From assembly GCA_963643165.1 (NCBI GenBank), contig CAVIJD010000001.1:62001-126000 (forward strand): a stretch of DNA of 64,000 nucleotides. The letters run 5' to 3'. The position numbers were made by a program, and so were the translations under genes. The stretch's first letter is position 1. Every line of letters starts with the position of its first letter. The notes beneath the pieces were generated by a model. The model did no database searches and was not told the DNA's origin. It saw only the letters and a program-made list of their open reading frames with translations. Source of the DNA: F23-D06 sp963643165 (lineage in GTDB: Bacteria; Bacteroidota; Bacteroidia; Bacteroidales; WCHB1-69). Below, one piece after another: positions 9,346 to 18,060 of the stretch.

Positions 9346-11142
9346 TTATTCGCGGTTTGCGTTGCAGGATTGCAAGTATTGGCGCAGGGCTTGCGCTTTG
9401 GCCGGGCCGATGGTCTCGGCCAGTGCCTGGTCGGAGGCGCGGTTTATGCCTGTCACACTTTTGAAAGTGGAGAGCAGCCGCTGTTTGAGTACAGGTCCGA
9501 TGCCGGGGGCGTTGTCCAACACCGAGGCAATGCCGGCTTTGCTGCGACGCTTGCGGTGGTGTGTGATGCCGAAATGGTGCACTTCGTCGCGGACCTGCTG
9601 CAGCAGTTTCTGGGCCTCCGACTTCTTGTCGATATACACGGGATATTCGTCTCCTACTTTGTAGATGTCCTCAAGTCGTTTGGCGATGCCCACAGCCATG
9701 ACCCGGTCTTCGATGTGCAGGGCTTGCAGCGAACGGTAGGCGGCATTGAGTTGCCCTTTGCCGCCGTCGATGACGATGAGGTCAGGCAGCGGCTTCTCTT
9801 CTTCCAACAGTCTGTGGTAGCGGCGGTAGATGACCTCTTCCATCGTGGCAAAGTCGTCGGCACCCACTACCGTCTTGATGTTGAAGTGGCGGTACTCGCG
9901 CTTGGCGGGCTTGCCGTCAATGAAGCAGACCATCGCGCCGACAGGTTCGGTGCCTTGGGTGTTGGAGTTGTCGAAGCACTCAATGTGGCGCGGCAGACGG
10001 TTCATGCCCAAGGCCTGCTGCAAGGCTGTCAGCACCCGCTGCCCGCGGCGTTCGGGGTTTACGAGATCTTGCCGCTTTCTCTTCTCTAACAGGTAAAAAT
10101 GGGCGTTGCGCTCGGCCAATTCCAGCAATTTGCGCTTCTCGCCGCGTACGGGCACTTGGAACTTCCAGCCGTCAGGCTCTGTGGCGGGCATGAAAGGCAC
10201 TAAAACGGTGGGGAACAGCCCCTCCAGCCGCTCTTTTATGTCGAGGATGCCCGACCAAAGGATGTCCTCCTCCTCCATACCCTCGGTATTGTTCACTTCT
10301 ATGGTGTGTGCTTGCACTACGGCACCATCCACGATGCGCAAAAAGGCCACGCAAGCGCAGTTCTCCTCGGTCTCCAAGGCAAAAACGTCAAGGTCGGTGA
10401 GTTGTGGCTGCACCACGACCGAACGTGCCACAAAGTTCTCCAAGGTTTCAATCTGATTCTTTATCTTGCCCGCTTCCTCAAATTCCCATTTTTCAGCATG
10501 TTGCATCATCTCTTCTTTCAAGGTCTGTACCACCTCCTTGCGGTTGCCTTTGATGATGCTCAGGATTTTGGAGATGTTTTCCTGATACTGCTTTGCGGTG
10601 ATGAGTCCGCAGCAAGGTGCGGCGCATTTTTTGAGTTGATGTTGTATGCAAGGGCGCTCGTTATGCACCAACTTGCGGCAGTTTCGCAATGGAAACATGT
10701 TAGTTATGGTGTCCAGCAGGATGTTCATCTGTTTTACGGACGAGTAGGGCCCGAAGAGATGCATGCTGCCGGGGTCGGGATGACGCGTGGCAAAAATTCT
10801 CGGATAGTCTTCTTTGGTGACGGCAATCCAAGGGTACGACTTGTCGTCTTTGAGCAATATGTTGTAATGGGGCTTGAATTGCTTTATCATGCTGTTTTCC
10901 AGCAGTAAGGCTTCCCACTCGGTGTCCACTACGGTGGTCTGGATGTCGCGGATCTTCGTCACGAGCAGCCGCACCTTGGCGGTGGCTGGCTCTTTGCTGA
11001 AATAGGAGGAGACGCGCCGCTTGAGCCGTTTGGCCTTGCCCACATAGATGACCGTGCCTTTCTCGTCGAGGAAACGGTAAACCCCAGGCTTCTCGGGCAG
11101 CGAGCGGAGAATGAGTTTCAGGTTTTCGGCAATCTCTTTCAT
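9346..11142 (-). CDS. uvrC: Excinuclease ABC subunit C
   Basis: UvrC makes both incisions in nucleotide excision repair after UvrA and UvrB load. The protein is 598 residues from the chosen ATG. The GIY-YIG nuclease is at the N-terminus (KPGVYRF, then VIYVGKAKRLKRRV). The cysteine pair region is ERPCIQHQLKKCAAPCCG near residue 170. A UVR/UvrB-binding helix lies near 210-240. The RNase H-like second nuclease follows (IECFDNSN, LIVIDGGKGQLNA), then the C-terminal helix-hairpin-helix (LDNAPGIGPVLKQRLL). An in-frame ATG 21 codons upstream exists, but the start at 11142 overlaps the upstream stop as ATGA, which strongly supports it. The gene belongs to the minus-strand run that ends in vsr. Confidence 0.97.
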   Translation of the reverse strand: MKEIAENLKLILRSLPEKPGVYRFLDEKGTVIYVGKAKRLKRRVSSYFSKEPATAKVRLLVTKIRDIQTTVVDTEWEALLLENSMIKQFKPHYNILLKDDKSYPWIAVTKEDYPRIFATRHPDPGSMHLFGPYSSVKQMNILLDTITNMFPLRNCRKLVHNERPCIQHQLKKCAAPCCGLITAKQYQENISKILSIIKGNRKEVVQTLKEEMMQHAEKWEFEEAGKIKNQIETLENFVARSVVVQPQLTDLDVFALETEENCACVAFLRIVDGAVVQAHTIEVNNTEGMEEEDILWSGILDIKERLEGLFPTVLVPFMPATEPDGWKFQVPVRGEKRKLLELAERNAHFYLLEKRKRQDLVNPERRGQRVLTALQQALGMNRLPRHIECFDNSNTQGTEPVGAMVCFIDGKPAKREYRHFNIKTVVGADDFATMEEVIYRRYHRLLEEEKPLPDLIVIDGGKGQLNAAYRSLQALHIEDRVMAVGIAKRLEDIYKVGDEYPVYIDKKSEAQKLLQQVRDEVHHFGITHHRKRRSKAGIASVLDNAPGIGPVLKQRLLSTFKSVTGINRASDQALAETIGPAKAQALRQYLQSCNANRE

Positions 11143-12065
11143 ATTTTTCTTGAGGGTTCGCACCGTTGCGCCGCCAACACCCGGTCGTGGTGCCAGATTT
11201 GCCAACTGTTAAAAAGGTTTTGCCATACGGAGTAGAATGCCATGAATACGGAAGTCAGCGGGTTGAGGTAGGTGGTGGCCATCCAGATGCCTAAGGCGGT
11301 GTTTTTCTGCCCCATGAGCTGCCCCTCAGCAATGGAGTCGCCGTACTTTCTGCCCGTGAGTTTGCCTATGATGAAATGGAACATGCAGGAGACTGCGGAT
11401 GCGACGGCGAGAATTAAGATGTTATATACGTTGCCCTTGCCGTTGCGGAAGATGAAGTCGATGGTTTGCCCTAATGTGATTTGCAGCAGTACTGCCCACA
11501 GATAGAAGGAGTAGTCTTTGTAACGGCACAGAAATTTGTTGGCTTTAGGCCATGCCACTTGCAGCAGAAGCGCCACGAAGAAGGGCAGGGCGATGGTGGG
11601 TGCCAGCCTCTCCTGAATGAGGAGAAACGATTGCCCGAAAGTGTATTCTTGGTGTTGTCCTATAAAGGTGAAATAGAAAGGGGCAAGGAGCGCCACCATC
11701 AAGTTCCCCCAAACGGTGTATTCCGTTACCGTCTCGCGGTCAGCACCCAATATGCAGGCGGTGGTTACGACGGAGCAGGCGACGGGACACAGTACGCCGA
11801 CCATGAGACTTTCGGCCAGCAACTCGTTGTGGAAAAGTCTCGTGGCGAGAAAATAACCGGCAATGCTGACAATGGCTTGGTACAGCATGATGCGGATGCT
11901 GGAGTGCGAAAGACGCAGCCGACGTATGTCAACGGCCGCAAAGTTGAGCAACAGCATCGTGAAGATGAGGAAAGGTGACAACCAGGCCATGTATGCGCAC
12001 CATCGGTGCAGAAACAGTCCCAAGAGAATGGCGGCAGGCAGTACGAAACTTCTGTAATTTGACAT
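11139..12065 (-). CDS. Bile acid:sodium symporter (BASS) family-like membrane transporter
   Basis: A polytopic membrane protein of 308 residues with about eight to nine hydrophobic segments. The conserved parts GVLCPVACSVVTTACILGAD and AEGQLMGQKNTALGIWMA resemble the two helix-break regions of BASS transporters. The substrate cannot be read from sequence. The frame is open 49 codons further upstream, but that extension is a Ser/Pro/Cys-rich shadow of the preceding gene. The start MSNYRSFVLPAA at 12065 sits 4 bases after the upstream stop. The gene overlaps uvrC by 4 bases. Nothing ties it functionally to DNA repair; the shared operon is the only link. Confidence 0.8.
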   Translation of the reverse strand: MSNYRSFVLPAAILLGLFLHRWCAYMAWLSPFLIFTMLLLNFAAVDIRRLRLSHSSIRIMLYQAIVSIAGYFLATRLFHNELLAESLMVGVLCPVACSVVTTACILGADRETVTEYTVWGNLMVALLAPFYFTFIGQHQEYTFGQSFLLIQERLAPTIALPFFVALLLQVAWPKANKFLCRYKDYSFYLWAVLLQITLGQTIDFIFRNGKGNVYNILILAVASAVSCMFHFIIGKLTGRKYGDSIAEGQLMGQKNTALGIWMATTYLNPLTSVFMAFYSVWQNLFNSWQIWHHDRVLAAQRCEPSRKI

Positions 12066-12069
12066 GTTC

Positions 12070-13194
12070 CTATTTTTGGGCAGTGCGCAAGGAGAGAATG
12101 GTGATGAAGATGAAGATGATGTTGGGGATCCAGACACCAAGCACGGGGGGCAATCCGCCGGAGACCGAGAACACGGTGGACACCTGCTGCAGGAATATGA
12201 ACGAGAATGCAAAGCCCATACCCACGAAGATGTGTACGCCTACGCCGCGCCTGTTTTTGCGCGAAGAGACACTGAGCCCTAAAAAGGTCATGATGAAGAT
12301 GCCGACGGAGTTGGCGATGCGCTTGTGCTGCTCAATCTGGTAGTGCGCCACGAGGTTTGACCCGCGCACTTTGGCATCGGCAATGAAGGTCCGGAGCTGT
12401 TTGTACGACATGGTTTCGCTGATGAATACGTCTTGGCTGAAGTTGCGAGGCTGGATGTTGAAAACGGTGTCCATCCGCTCGCCTGTGACAACGTCTTCCA
12501 CGTCGTCAATGATGGTGCGCAACGTGTAGTTGTACAAAACCCACCTGCCGGTGCTGGGGTCATATTGGGCTTTTTTTGCCGAGAGTTTCTTGTTCAGCGA
12601 GGTGAAGCCGAACTCTTCGTAAGTGAAGTCAAAACCGGCATTCTCGTTGCGGCTCCAACGCTCCACGTAGATGTAACTGTTGCCCGAATTCTTGACGTGC
12701 AGGTTGTACGAGGAGACGCTTTGCTTGCCGAAATAGGTGTATTTGAACTCGTTGAGCCGTGCGTTGGTGTGCGGCACAACGAAGTTGGCCATCACTAACG
12801 AGAGTATCATGATGATTAAAGCCCCGACAAAATAGGGAACCATGAAACGGTAAAAGCTGATGCCGTTGTCCAGTATGGAGATGATTTCGTTGTGCGACGA
12901 GAGTTTGGAGGTGAACCAGATGACGCTGATGAAGGTGAACAGCGGAATGAACAGGTTGATGAAGTAGGGGATGAAGTTGAAGTAGTAGCCGGTGATGATT
13001 TCTTTGACAGGGATGGCCTTGCTCATGAATCGCTGGATGTTCTCCGAGAGGTCGAAGATGATGATGATGGTCATCAGCAGGGCAATGGCATAGACTACCG
13101 AGCCGAGGAATTTCCTCAGCAGGTAGGAGTCTATGATCTTCCATCCGGTAAGGTCGCAGAACCGTTCGTGAAGCCTATGCCACCCTTTGTTCAT
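12070..13194 (-). CDS. LptF/LptG (YjgP/YjgQ) family permease
   Basis: A 374-residue inner-membrane protein of the YjgP/YjgQ family, which forms the membrane part of the ABC machine that extracts lipopolysaccharide for export. The N-terminal part matches the family well: IIDSYLLRKFLGSV, FDLSENIQRFM, and FIPYFINLFIPLFTFISVIW. A periplasmic beta domain lies in the middle (about 150-265, including YIYVERWSRNENAGF), and three membrane helices follow to the C-terminus (SVGIFIMTFLGLSVSSRKNR). Whether it is the LptF or LptG copy cannot be decided here. It lies 9 bases after the S9 peptidase gene and 4 before the BASS transporter gene. Confidence 0.93.
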   Translation of the reverse strand: MNKGWHRLHERFCDLTGWKIIDSYLLRKFLGSVVYAIALLMTIIIIFDLSENIQRFMSKAIPVKEIITGYYFNFIPYFINLFIPLFTFISVIWFTSKLSSHNEIISILDNGISFYRFMVPYFVGALIIMILSLVMANFVVPHTNARLNEFKYTYFGKQSVSSYNLHVKNSGNSYIYVERWSRNENAGFDFTYEEFGFTSLNKKLSAKKAQYDPSTGRWVLYNYTLRTIIDDVEDVVTGERMDTVFNIQPRNFSQDVFISETMSYKQLRTFIADAKVRGSNLVAHYQIEQHKRIANSVGIFIMTFLGLSVSSRKNRRGVGVHIFVGMGFAFSFIFLQQVSTVFSVSGGLPPVLGVWIPNIIFIFITILSLRTAQK

Positions 13195-13203
13195 GCTGCT
13201 GTC

Positions 13204-15294
13204 TTAGCTGTTCTGCTGTTCGGGTTTGAGCCATTGGTCGAGCCAACGGAAGAACTCGCGCTGCCACAGCATAGAGTTCTGGGGTGTTGACACAAAATGA
13301 CACTCGTCGGGGAAGTAGAGGAAACGGCTCGGGATGCCTTTCATCTGTGCCACGTCAAAGGCCTGCATGCCCTCCGTGTAAGGGATGCGGAAGTCGTTGC
13401 CGCCGTGGATGACTAATATGGGCGTGTCCCAGTTGCCGACAAACTTGTGCGGTGAGAAGTCGTAACTCTTCGGTGTGGGCGTGTTCCAATAGGGTCCTTC
13501 GATGTCGTGGTTTGCGAAGAAAAGTTCTTCGGTGGTGTTGTACCAGCTTTCAAAGTTGAACATGCCGCAGTGTGCAATGAAGGCTTTGAAGCGTTTTTCA
13601 TGATGGCCGGCAAGCCAATATACGGAGAACCCGCCGAAGCTGGCGCCTACGCAGCCAAGACGCTCTTTGTCGATATAAGGCTCCTGCGCCATGGCGTCGA
13701 TGGCGGAAAGATAGTCTTTCATGCACTGCCCGCCGTAGTCGCCGCTGATCTCGTCGTTCCACTCATGCCCGAAGCCCGGCAGTCCCCGGCGGTTGGGCGC
13801 TACGATGACATAGCCGTGCGCCGCCATCATCTGGAAGTTCCAACGGTAAGAGTAGAATTGGCTCACGGGCGACTGCGGTCCGCCCTCGCAATAGAGAAGT
13901 GCCGGATAGGTCTTGGTGGAGTCGAAGTTCGGCGGCAGGATGACCCAAACCAACATCTGCTTGCCGTCCGTGGTCTTCACCCATTTTTTGATGGTTTCGC
14001 CCGGGGTGATGCTGTCAAGCACGTCTTTGTTGATGAAACTCAACTGCTTTACGGATTTGTCTTTTAAACTTACGGCATAAATCTCTGACGGGCAGGCATG
14101 TGTGGTGCGTGTCACGATGAGCCTGTCGCCGCTCACTTGCAACGTGTTGTAGTCGTAGTCGCCCTCGGTGATCTGTTCAAACGTCCTCGTGGCAAGGTCA
14201 AGCGAGTAAATCTGGTAGGTGCCTTCGATGCAACTGTTGAAAAAGACTTTGCTGCTGTTGCTGTTCCAGGCAAAGTTGGTGGCGTCTTGGTCAAACTCGG
14301 TGCTGTAGTCTTCGGCGGCGTCAGCCTGCAGGTCATAAATCATCAGGCTATGTTTCTCCGACTCGAACCCGTCGGTCTTCATGTTCCACCACGCTATTTT
14401 CTTGCCGTCGGGTGAGAACACGGGGTCCATGTCGTAACCCTTGTTGGCTTCGCTGAGGTTCCGGGTGGATTTCTTGTTCAGGTCATACAAATAGATGTCC
14501 GTGTTGGTGCTTTCGGCAAAGGCCTTGCCCGAGAGTTTCTTGCAGACGTAAGCCAGTTTTTTGCCGTCGGGGCTCCAGGTTATCTCTTCGATGCCGCCGA
14601 ACGGAGGGTTGGGGCAATGGAACTTCTGCCCCTCCAGCAGGTCGATGCTGTTCTCGCAAGAGGGGTAGTCGGCGATGAACAGGTGGCTGTAGGTGCCGTC
14701 AGCCCAGTAGTTCCAATGGCGGTACATCAGGTCATCATAGATCATGGCGTTGGCCTTGGGAAGGTCGGCGTAGCGCTGCTCGATGGTGGGGATCAAACGC
14801 ACGTTCTGCGCATAGCAGATGTGTTTCATGTCAGGGGCATAACTGAAGCAGTTGACATCGCCCGTGATGCCGGCCAGCTTCTGGGCATGGCTGCCGTCGG
14901 GGTCGCATTCCATGATGGAGGTGCCGGCAGTGTCGGTGTAGAGGTAGGCGATCTTTTTGCCGTCCGGGCGCCATATCGGCTGCATCTCGTCGTTGGGCGT
15001 TGTGGTGATGCGCACGGGGTCGCCGCCCTCGGCAGGCATCGTGTAAAGCTCGGCATTGCCCGTGTTGCTGCGATAGTCGTAGTATTTTACACTGTAAAGG
15101 ATCGTCTTGCCGTCGGGCGAGACCTGCACGTCTGACAGACGGCCTAAATACCAGAGGATTTTCTCGTCCATCACCCCGTTCGAGAAGTCGGGCTTCTCCC
15201 GGTTCTCTTTGGCGATAATGCTGTTGTCTTCTTTCTGTGTGCAACTGCTTAATAACATAGTGGTCAAAATTGCGAAAATGAAATATCTCTTCAT
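13204..15294 (-). CDS. S9 family serine peptidase, lipoprotein (dipeptidyl/acylaminoacyl peptidase type)
   Basis: A 696-residue prolyl-oligopeptidase-family enzyme with a beta-propeller of WD40/TolB-like repeats (about 35-400; repeated SPDGKK, WRPDGKK, FSPDGKK) and a C-terminal alpha/beta hydrolase. The catalytic triad is visible: Ser in GASFGG near 550, Asp in HGGNDFRIPY near 632, His in DECHFV near 664. The N-terminus is a lipoprotein signal, with Cys in LLSSCTQKED. The charged K-E-D after the cysteine resembles surface-export signals known in Bacteroidetes lipoproteins, so a surface or periplasmic peptide-trimming role is likely (inference). The gene heads the minus-strand unit with the LptF/G, BASS, uvrC and vsr genes. 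Confidence 0.95.
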   Translation of the reverse strand: MKRYFIFAILTTMLLSSCTQKEDNSIIAKENREKPDFSNGVMDEKILWYLGRLSDVQVSPDGKTILYSVKYYDYRSNTGNAELYTMPAEGGDPVRITTTPNDEMQPIWRPDGKKIAYLYTDTAGTSIMECDPDGSHAQKLAGITGDVNCFSYAPDMKHICYAQNVRLIPTIEQRYADLPKANAMIYDDLMYRHWNYWADGTYSHLFIADYPSCENSIDLLEGQKFHCPNPPFGGIEEITWSPDGKKLAYVCKKLSGKAFAESTNTDIYLYDLNKKSTRNLSEANKGYDMDPVFSPDGKKIAWWNMKTDGFESEKHSLMIYDLQADAAEDYSTEFDQDATNFAWNSNSSKVFFNSCIEGTYQIYSLDLATRTFEQITEGDYDYNTLQVSGDRLIVTRTTHACPSEIYAVSLKDKSVKQLSFINKDVLDSITPGETIKKWVKTTDGKQMLVWVILPPNFDSTKTYPALLYCEGGPQSPVSQFYSYRWNFQMMAAHGYVIVAPNRRGLPGFGHEWNDEISGDYGGQCMKDYLSAIDAMAQEPYIDKERLGCVGASFGGFSVYWLAGHHEKRFKAFIAHCGMFNFESWYNTTEELFFANHDIEGPYWNTPTPKSYDFSPHKFVGNWDTPILVIHGGNDFRIPYTEGMQAFDVAQMKGIPSRFLYFPDECHFVSTPQNSMLWQREFFRWLDQWLKPEQQNS

Positions 15295-15304
15295 GCTCTT
15301 TTTG

Positions 15305-15337
15305 TTTGTTTTTTAGGCGGCAAAGATAATATTTTTG
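15305..15337 (+). promoter_or_regulatory. Two-element Bacteroidetes promoter for the lipoprotein-purN-guaA unit
   Basis: TTTG at 15305-15308, a 21-base spacer, then TATTTTTG at 15330-15337 fit the consensus TTTG-N19-21-TAnnTTTG. A second TATTTTTG lies at 15339-15346. On the other strand, TATCTTTG (15328 down to 15321) could serve the S9 peptidase gene, so this is a divergent promoter region. Confidence 0.7.
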
Positions 15338-15425
15338 CTATTTTTGCGCTCCCCTGACAAGACGGTTTTTTGTTTGTGCCGTCATTTGGGCAATGGTCAG
15401 GCTTGTTTTTGATAATAATTTGAAG

Positions 15426-15815
15426 ATGAAAAAGTTAATATTGTTTGCTGTGCTGATTCCGCTATTGTTCTCTGCTTGCGGCAACAAGAATGCCAACCCC
15501 GAGACGGAACTTCCGGAGGTGGATCCGCGCATTCAGGAGCAGATGGACAGACAGGCTAAGGACAGGGCCGACTGGGACAACTGGAACAATCTGTCTGACG
15601 AGCGCAAGGCTGAACTGCTCGACAGCCAGAAGGCGATCTATGATGATGTGAAAGCGAAGAAGGCTGACCGTCAGGCGCGCCGCGAGAAGTTCGAGGCGGC
15701 TATGGAGAACTGGGACAACCTTTCGCTTGATGAACGCAAGGCCGCTTTTGACCTGGTGGCGAACCCTTCGCCAAAGAAACAGACTGCCGCCGACACTGTG
15801 ACATTAGAAAAATAA
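15426..15815 (+). CDS. Small lipoprotein with an internal NLS.DERKA repeat
   Basis: A 129-residue predicted lipoprotein with a lipobox cysteine at residue 18 (PLLFSACG). The start at 15426 gives a classic MKKLILFAVLIP signal; a start 11 codons upstream would spoil it. The mature part is highly charged and helical. It has two copies of the same short motif: NWNNLSDERKAELL at 52-65 and NWDNLSLDERKAAF at 95-108, both opening with Asn-Trp. No known family was recognised. It ends 6 bases before purN and appears to be the first gene of the purN-guaA unit, which is an odd position for an envelope lipoprotein. Confidence 0.8.
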   Translation: MKKLILFAVLIPLLFSACGNKNANPETELPEVDPRIQEQMDRQAKDRADWDNWNNLSDERKAELLDSQKAIYDDVKAKKADRQARREKFEAAMENWDNLSLDERKAAFDLVANPSPKKQTAADTVTLEK

Positions 15816-15821
15816 AGCGTT

Positions 15822-16388
15822 ATGAGAAAAATAGCCGTTTTTGCCAGCGGGTTCGGTTCTAATTTCCAAGCCATCATCGAGGCCGTGTGCGACAAGTTGC
15901 TTGATGCCGAAATCGCCCTCCTCGTCTCCGACAAGCCCGGCTGCAAGGCCGTGGAGCGCGCCGAACAGCACAATATCGATACTTTTACTTTCACCGCCAA
16001 GGATTATGCCGACAAGGAGGCTTACGAGACCGCCATCCTGCACCAACTGCAGGAACGGGACGTGGATTATATTGTGCTGGCCGGATATATGCGCTATGTC
16101 GGCAAGGTGCTGCTGACGGCCTTTCCCCAACGAATCATCAACCTGCACCCGGCGTTGCTGCCCTCGTTTCCCGGCGCGCATGGCATAGCCGACGCCTATA
16201 ACCACGGCGTCAAGGTGTTCGGCATTACCGTGCATTTTGTGGACGAGGGGGTAGATACGGGCAAGATTATCGACCAGTTCTCTTTTCACGCCGACGGTAC
16301 GGAGACCCTCGATGAGATTGAAACACGCATCCACGAACTGGAACACCGCCATTACCCCGAAACGATTAACAAGGTTATCAATTCTTAA
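15822..16388 (+). CDS. purN: Phosphoribosylglycinamide formyltransferase
   Basis: This enzyme transfers a formyl group from 10-formyl-tetrahydrofolate to GAR in purine synthesis. It has 188 residues, slightly shorter than the E. coli enzyme. The start MRKIAVFASGFGSNFQAI carries the phosphate-binding loop. The active-site region reads LAGYMRYVGKVLL, then INLHPALLPSFPGAHG with the catalytic Asn and His, and the conserved Asp region is VHFVDEGVDTGKII. It follows the small lipoprotein gene by 6 bases and precedes guaA by 19, so both purine genes are made together. Confidence 0.97.
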   Translation: MRKIAVFASGFGSNFQAIIEAVCDKLLDAEIALLVSDKPGCKAVERAEQHNIDTFTFTAKDYADKEAYETAILHQLQERDVDYIVLAGYMRYVGKVLLTAFPQRIINLHPALLPSFPGAHGIADAYNHGVKVFGITVHFVDEGVDTGKIIDQFSFHADGTETLDEIETRIHELEHRHYPETINKVINS

Positions 16389-16407
16389 AAAAACTACATA
16401 ACGATTA

Positions 16408-18012
16408 ATGGAAAAGATTATCATACTTGACTTCGGGTCACAGACTACCCAGCTGATAGGCCGGCGCGTCCGTGAACTCGATATGTTTTGCGAGATATTG
16501 CCGTACAACAAGTTCCCTAAGGACGACCCCGACGTGATTGGCGTCATCCTCAGCGGCTCGCCCTACAGCGTGTATGACGAGCATGCCTTTCAGGTTGACC
16601 TCTCCGGCATCCGCGGTCGCTATCCCGTGCTGGGCATCTGCTACGGCGCCCAATATATGGCACACGCCGGCGGCGGCAAGGTTGAGTCGGCCGGCTCCCG
16701 CGAGTACGGCCGGGCCCGACTCTGCTCTTTTGAACACGACAACCCACTGCTCAAAGGCCTCGATGACCATACCCAAGTGTGGATGAGCCATGGCGACACG
16801 ATAACAAAACTGCCCGACGGCTGCCGCAAAATAGCCTCTACCGACAAGGTGGAATTTGCCGCCTACCAGTTCGAGAACGAGAAAACCTGGGGCGTGCAGT
16901 TCCATCCCGAAGTGTTCCACACCGAACAGGGCAGCCTCTTGCTGAAGAACTTTGTCGTGGATGTGTGCGGCGGCAAACAGTCGTGGAGCCCCGCCTCTTT
17001 TGTGGAGACTACTGTGGCTGAACTCAAGGTCCAACTGGGCAACGACCGCGTCATCCTGGGACTCAGCGGCGGCGTCGACTCTTCCGTCTGTGCCGTGCTG
17101 CTCAGCCGCGCTATCGGCAAAAACCTGACTTGCATATTCGTGGACCACGGACTGCTGCGCAAAAATGAGTTCCGCAATGTGATGCACGACTATGAAGGCC
17201 TTGGCTTGAATGTTATTGGCGTGGATGCCAGCGACAAGTTTTTCAAGGAACTGGAGGGCGTGTCAGACCCCGAACGAAAACGCAAAATCATCGGTGCCGG
17301 CTTCGTTGATGTCTTCAATGCGGAGGCTATGAAGATTACGGATGCCAAGTGGCTCGCCCAAGGCACTATTTACCCCGACAGGATCGAAAGCCTCAGCATT
17401 ACCGGCATGGTCATCAAGAGCCACCATAATGTGGGCGGACTGCCGGAGAAGATGCACCTCAAACTGTGTGAGCCGCTGAAATGGCTCTTCAAGGATGAGG
17501 TGCGCCGTGTGGGACGGCAACTGGGCATGCCAGAACGCCTCATCACCCGCCACCCGTTTCCAGGCCCCGGCTTGGCCGTGCGCATACTCGGCGACATCAC
17601 CCGCGAGAAAGTCCGTGTGCTGCAAGACGCCGACGACATATTCATACAAGGACTCCGCGACTGGAAAGTCAGACTCAAGGGCGAAGAGGCCCGCAAGGTG
17701 CTCTCTGCAGGCGTGCCGGCAAATATGACCGACGGCGAGATGGAGGTGTCGCTCTATGACCAGATATGGCAGGCCGGCGTTGTCCTTCTGCCAATCCGCA
17801 GCGTGGGCGTGATGGGCGACGAACGTACCTACGAACAGGCTGTGGCTTTGCGCGCCGTAACGAGCACCGATGCCATGACCGCCGATTGGGCCCACCTGCC
17901 TTACGAGTTTATGGCTAAGGTGTCTAATGACATCATCAACGGGGTCAAAGGCGTAAACCGCGTTTGCTATGACATCTCCTCAAAACCGCCTGCAACGATA
18001 GAGTGGGAGTAA
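16408..18012 (+). CDS. guaA: GMP synthase (glutamine-hydrolysing)
   Basis: Converts XMP to GMP using glutamine and ATP. It is 534 residues and complete. The glutaminase domain (1 to about 195) has the nucleophile Cys in LGICYGAQYMAH and the His-Glu pair in VQFHPEVFH. The ATP pyrophosphatase domain has the P-loop LGLSGGVDSSVCAVLL near residue 215. The C-terminal dimerisation domain ends in ISSKPPATIEWE as usual. Directly after purN; ahcY follows after 48 bases. Confidence 0.98.
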   Translation: MEKIIILDFGSQTTQLIGRRVRELDMFCEILPYNKFPKDDPDVIGVILSGSPYSVYDEHAFQVDLSGIRGRYPVLGICYGAQYMAHAGGGKVESAGSREYGRARLCSFEHDNPLLKGLDDHTQVWMSHGDTITKLPDGCRKIASTDKVEFAAYQFENEKTWGVQFHPEVFHTEQGSLLLKNFVVDVCGGKQSWSPASFVETTVAELKVQLGNDRVILGLSGGVDSSVCAVLLSRAIGKNLTCIFVDHGLLRKNEFRNVMHDYEGLGLNVIGVDASDKFFKELEGVSDPERKRKIIGAGFVDVFNAEAMKITDAKWLAQGTIYPDRIESLSITGMVIKSHHNVGGLPEKMHLKLCEPLKWLFKDEVRRVGRQLGMPERLITRHPFPGPGLAVRILGDITREKVRVLQDADDIFIQGLRDWKVRLKGEEARKVLSAGVPANMTDGEMEVSLYDQIWQAGVVLLPIRSVGVMGDERTYEQAVALRAVTSTDAMTADWAHLPYEFMAKVSNDIINGVKGVNRVCYDISSKPPATIEWE

Positions 18013-18060
18013 TAACGTTTGATTTGATATTAGAACCTTTTTTAACATAAAAATATAAAA

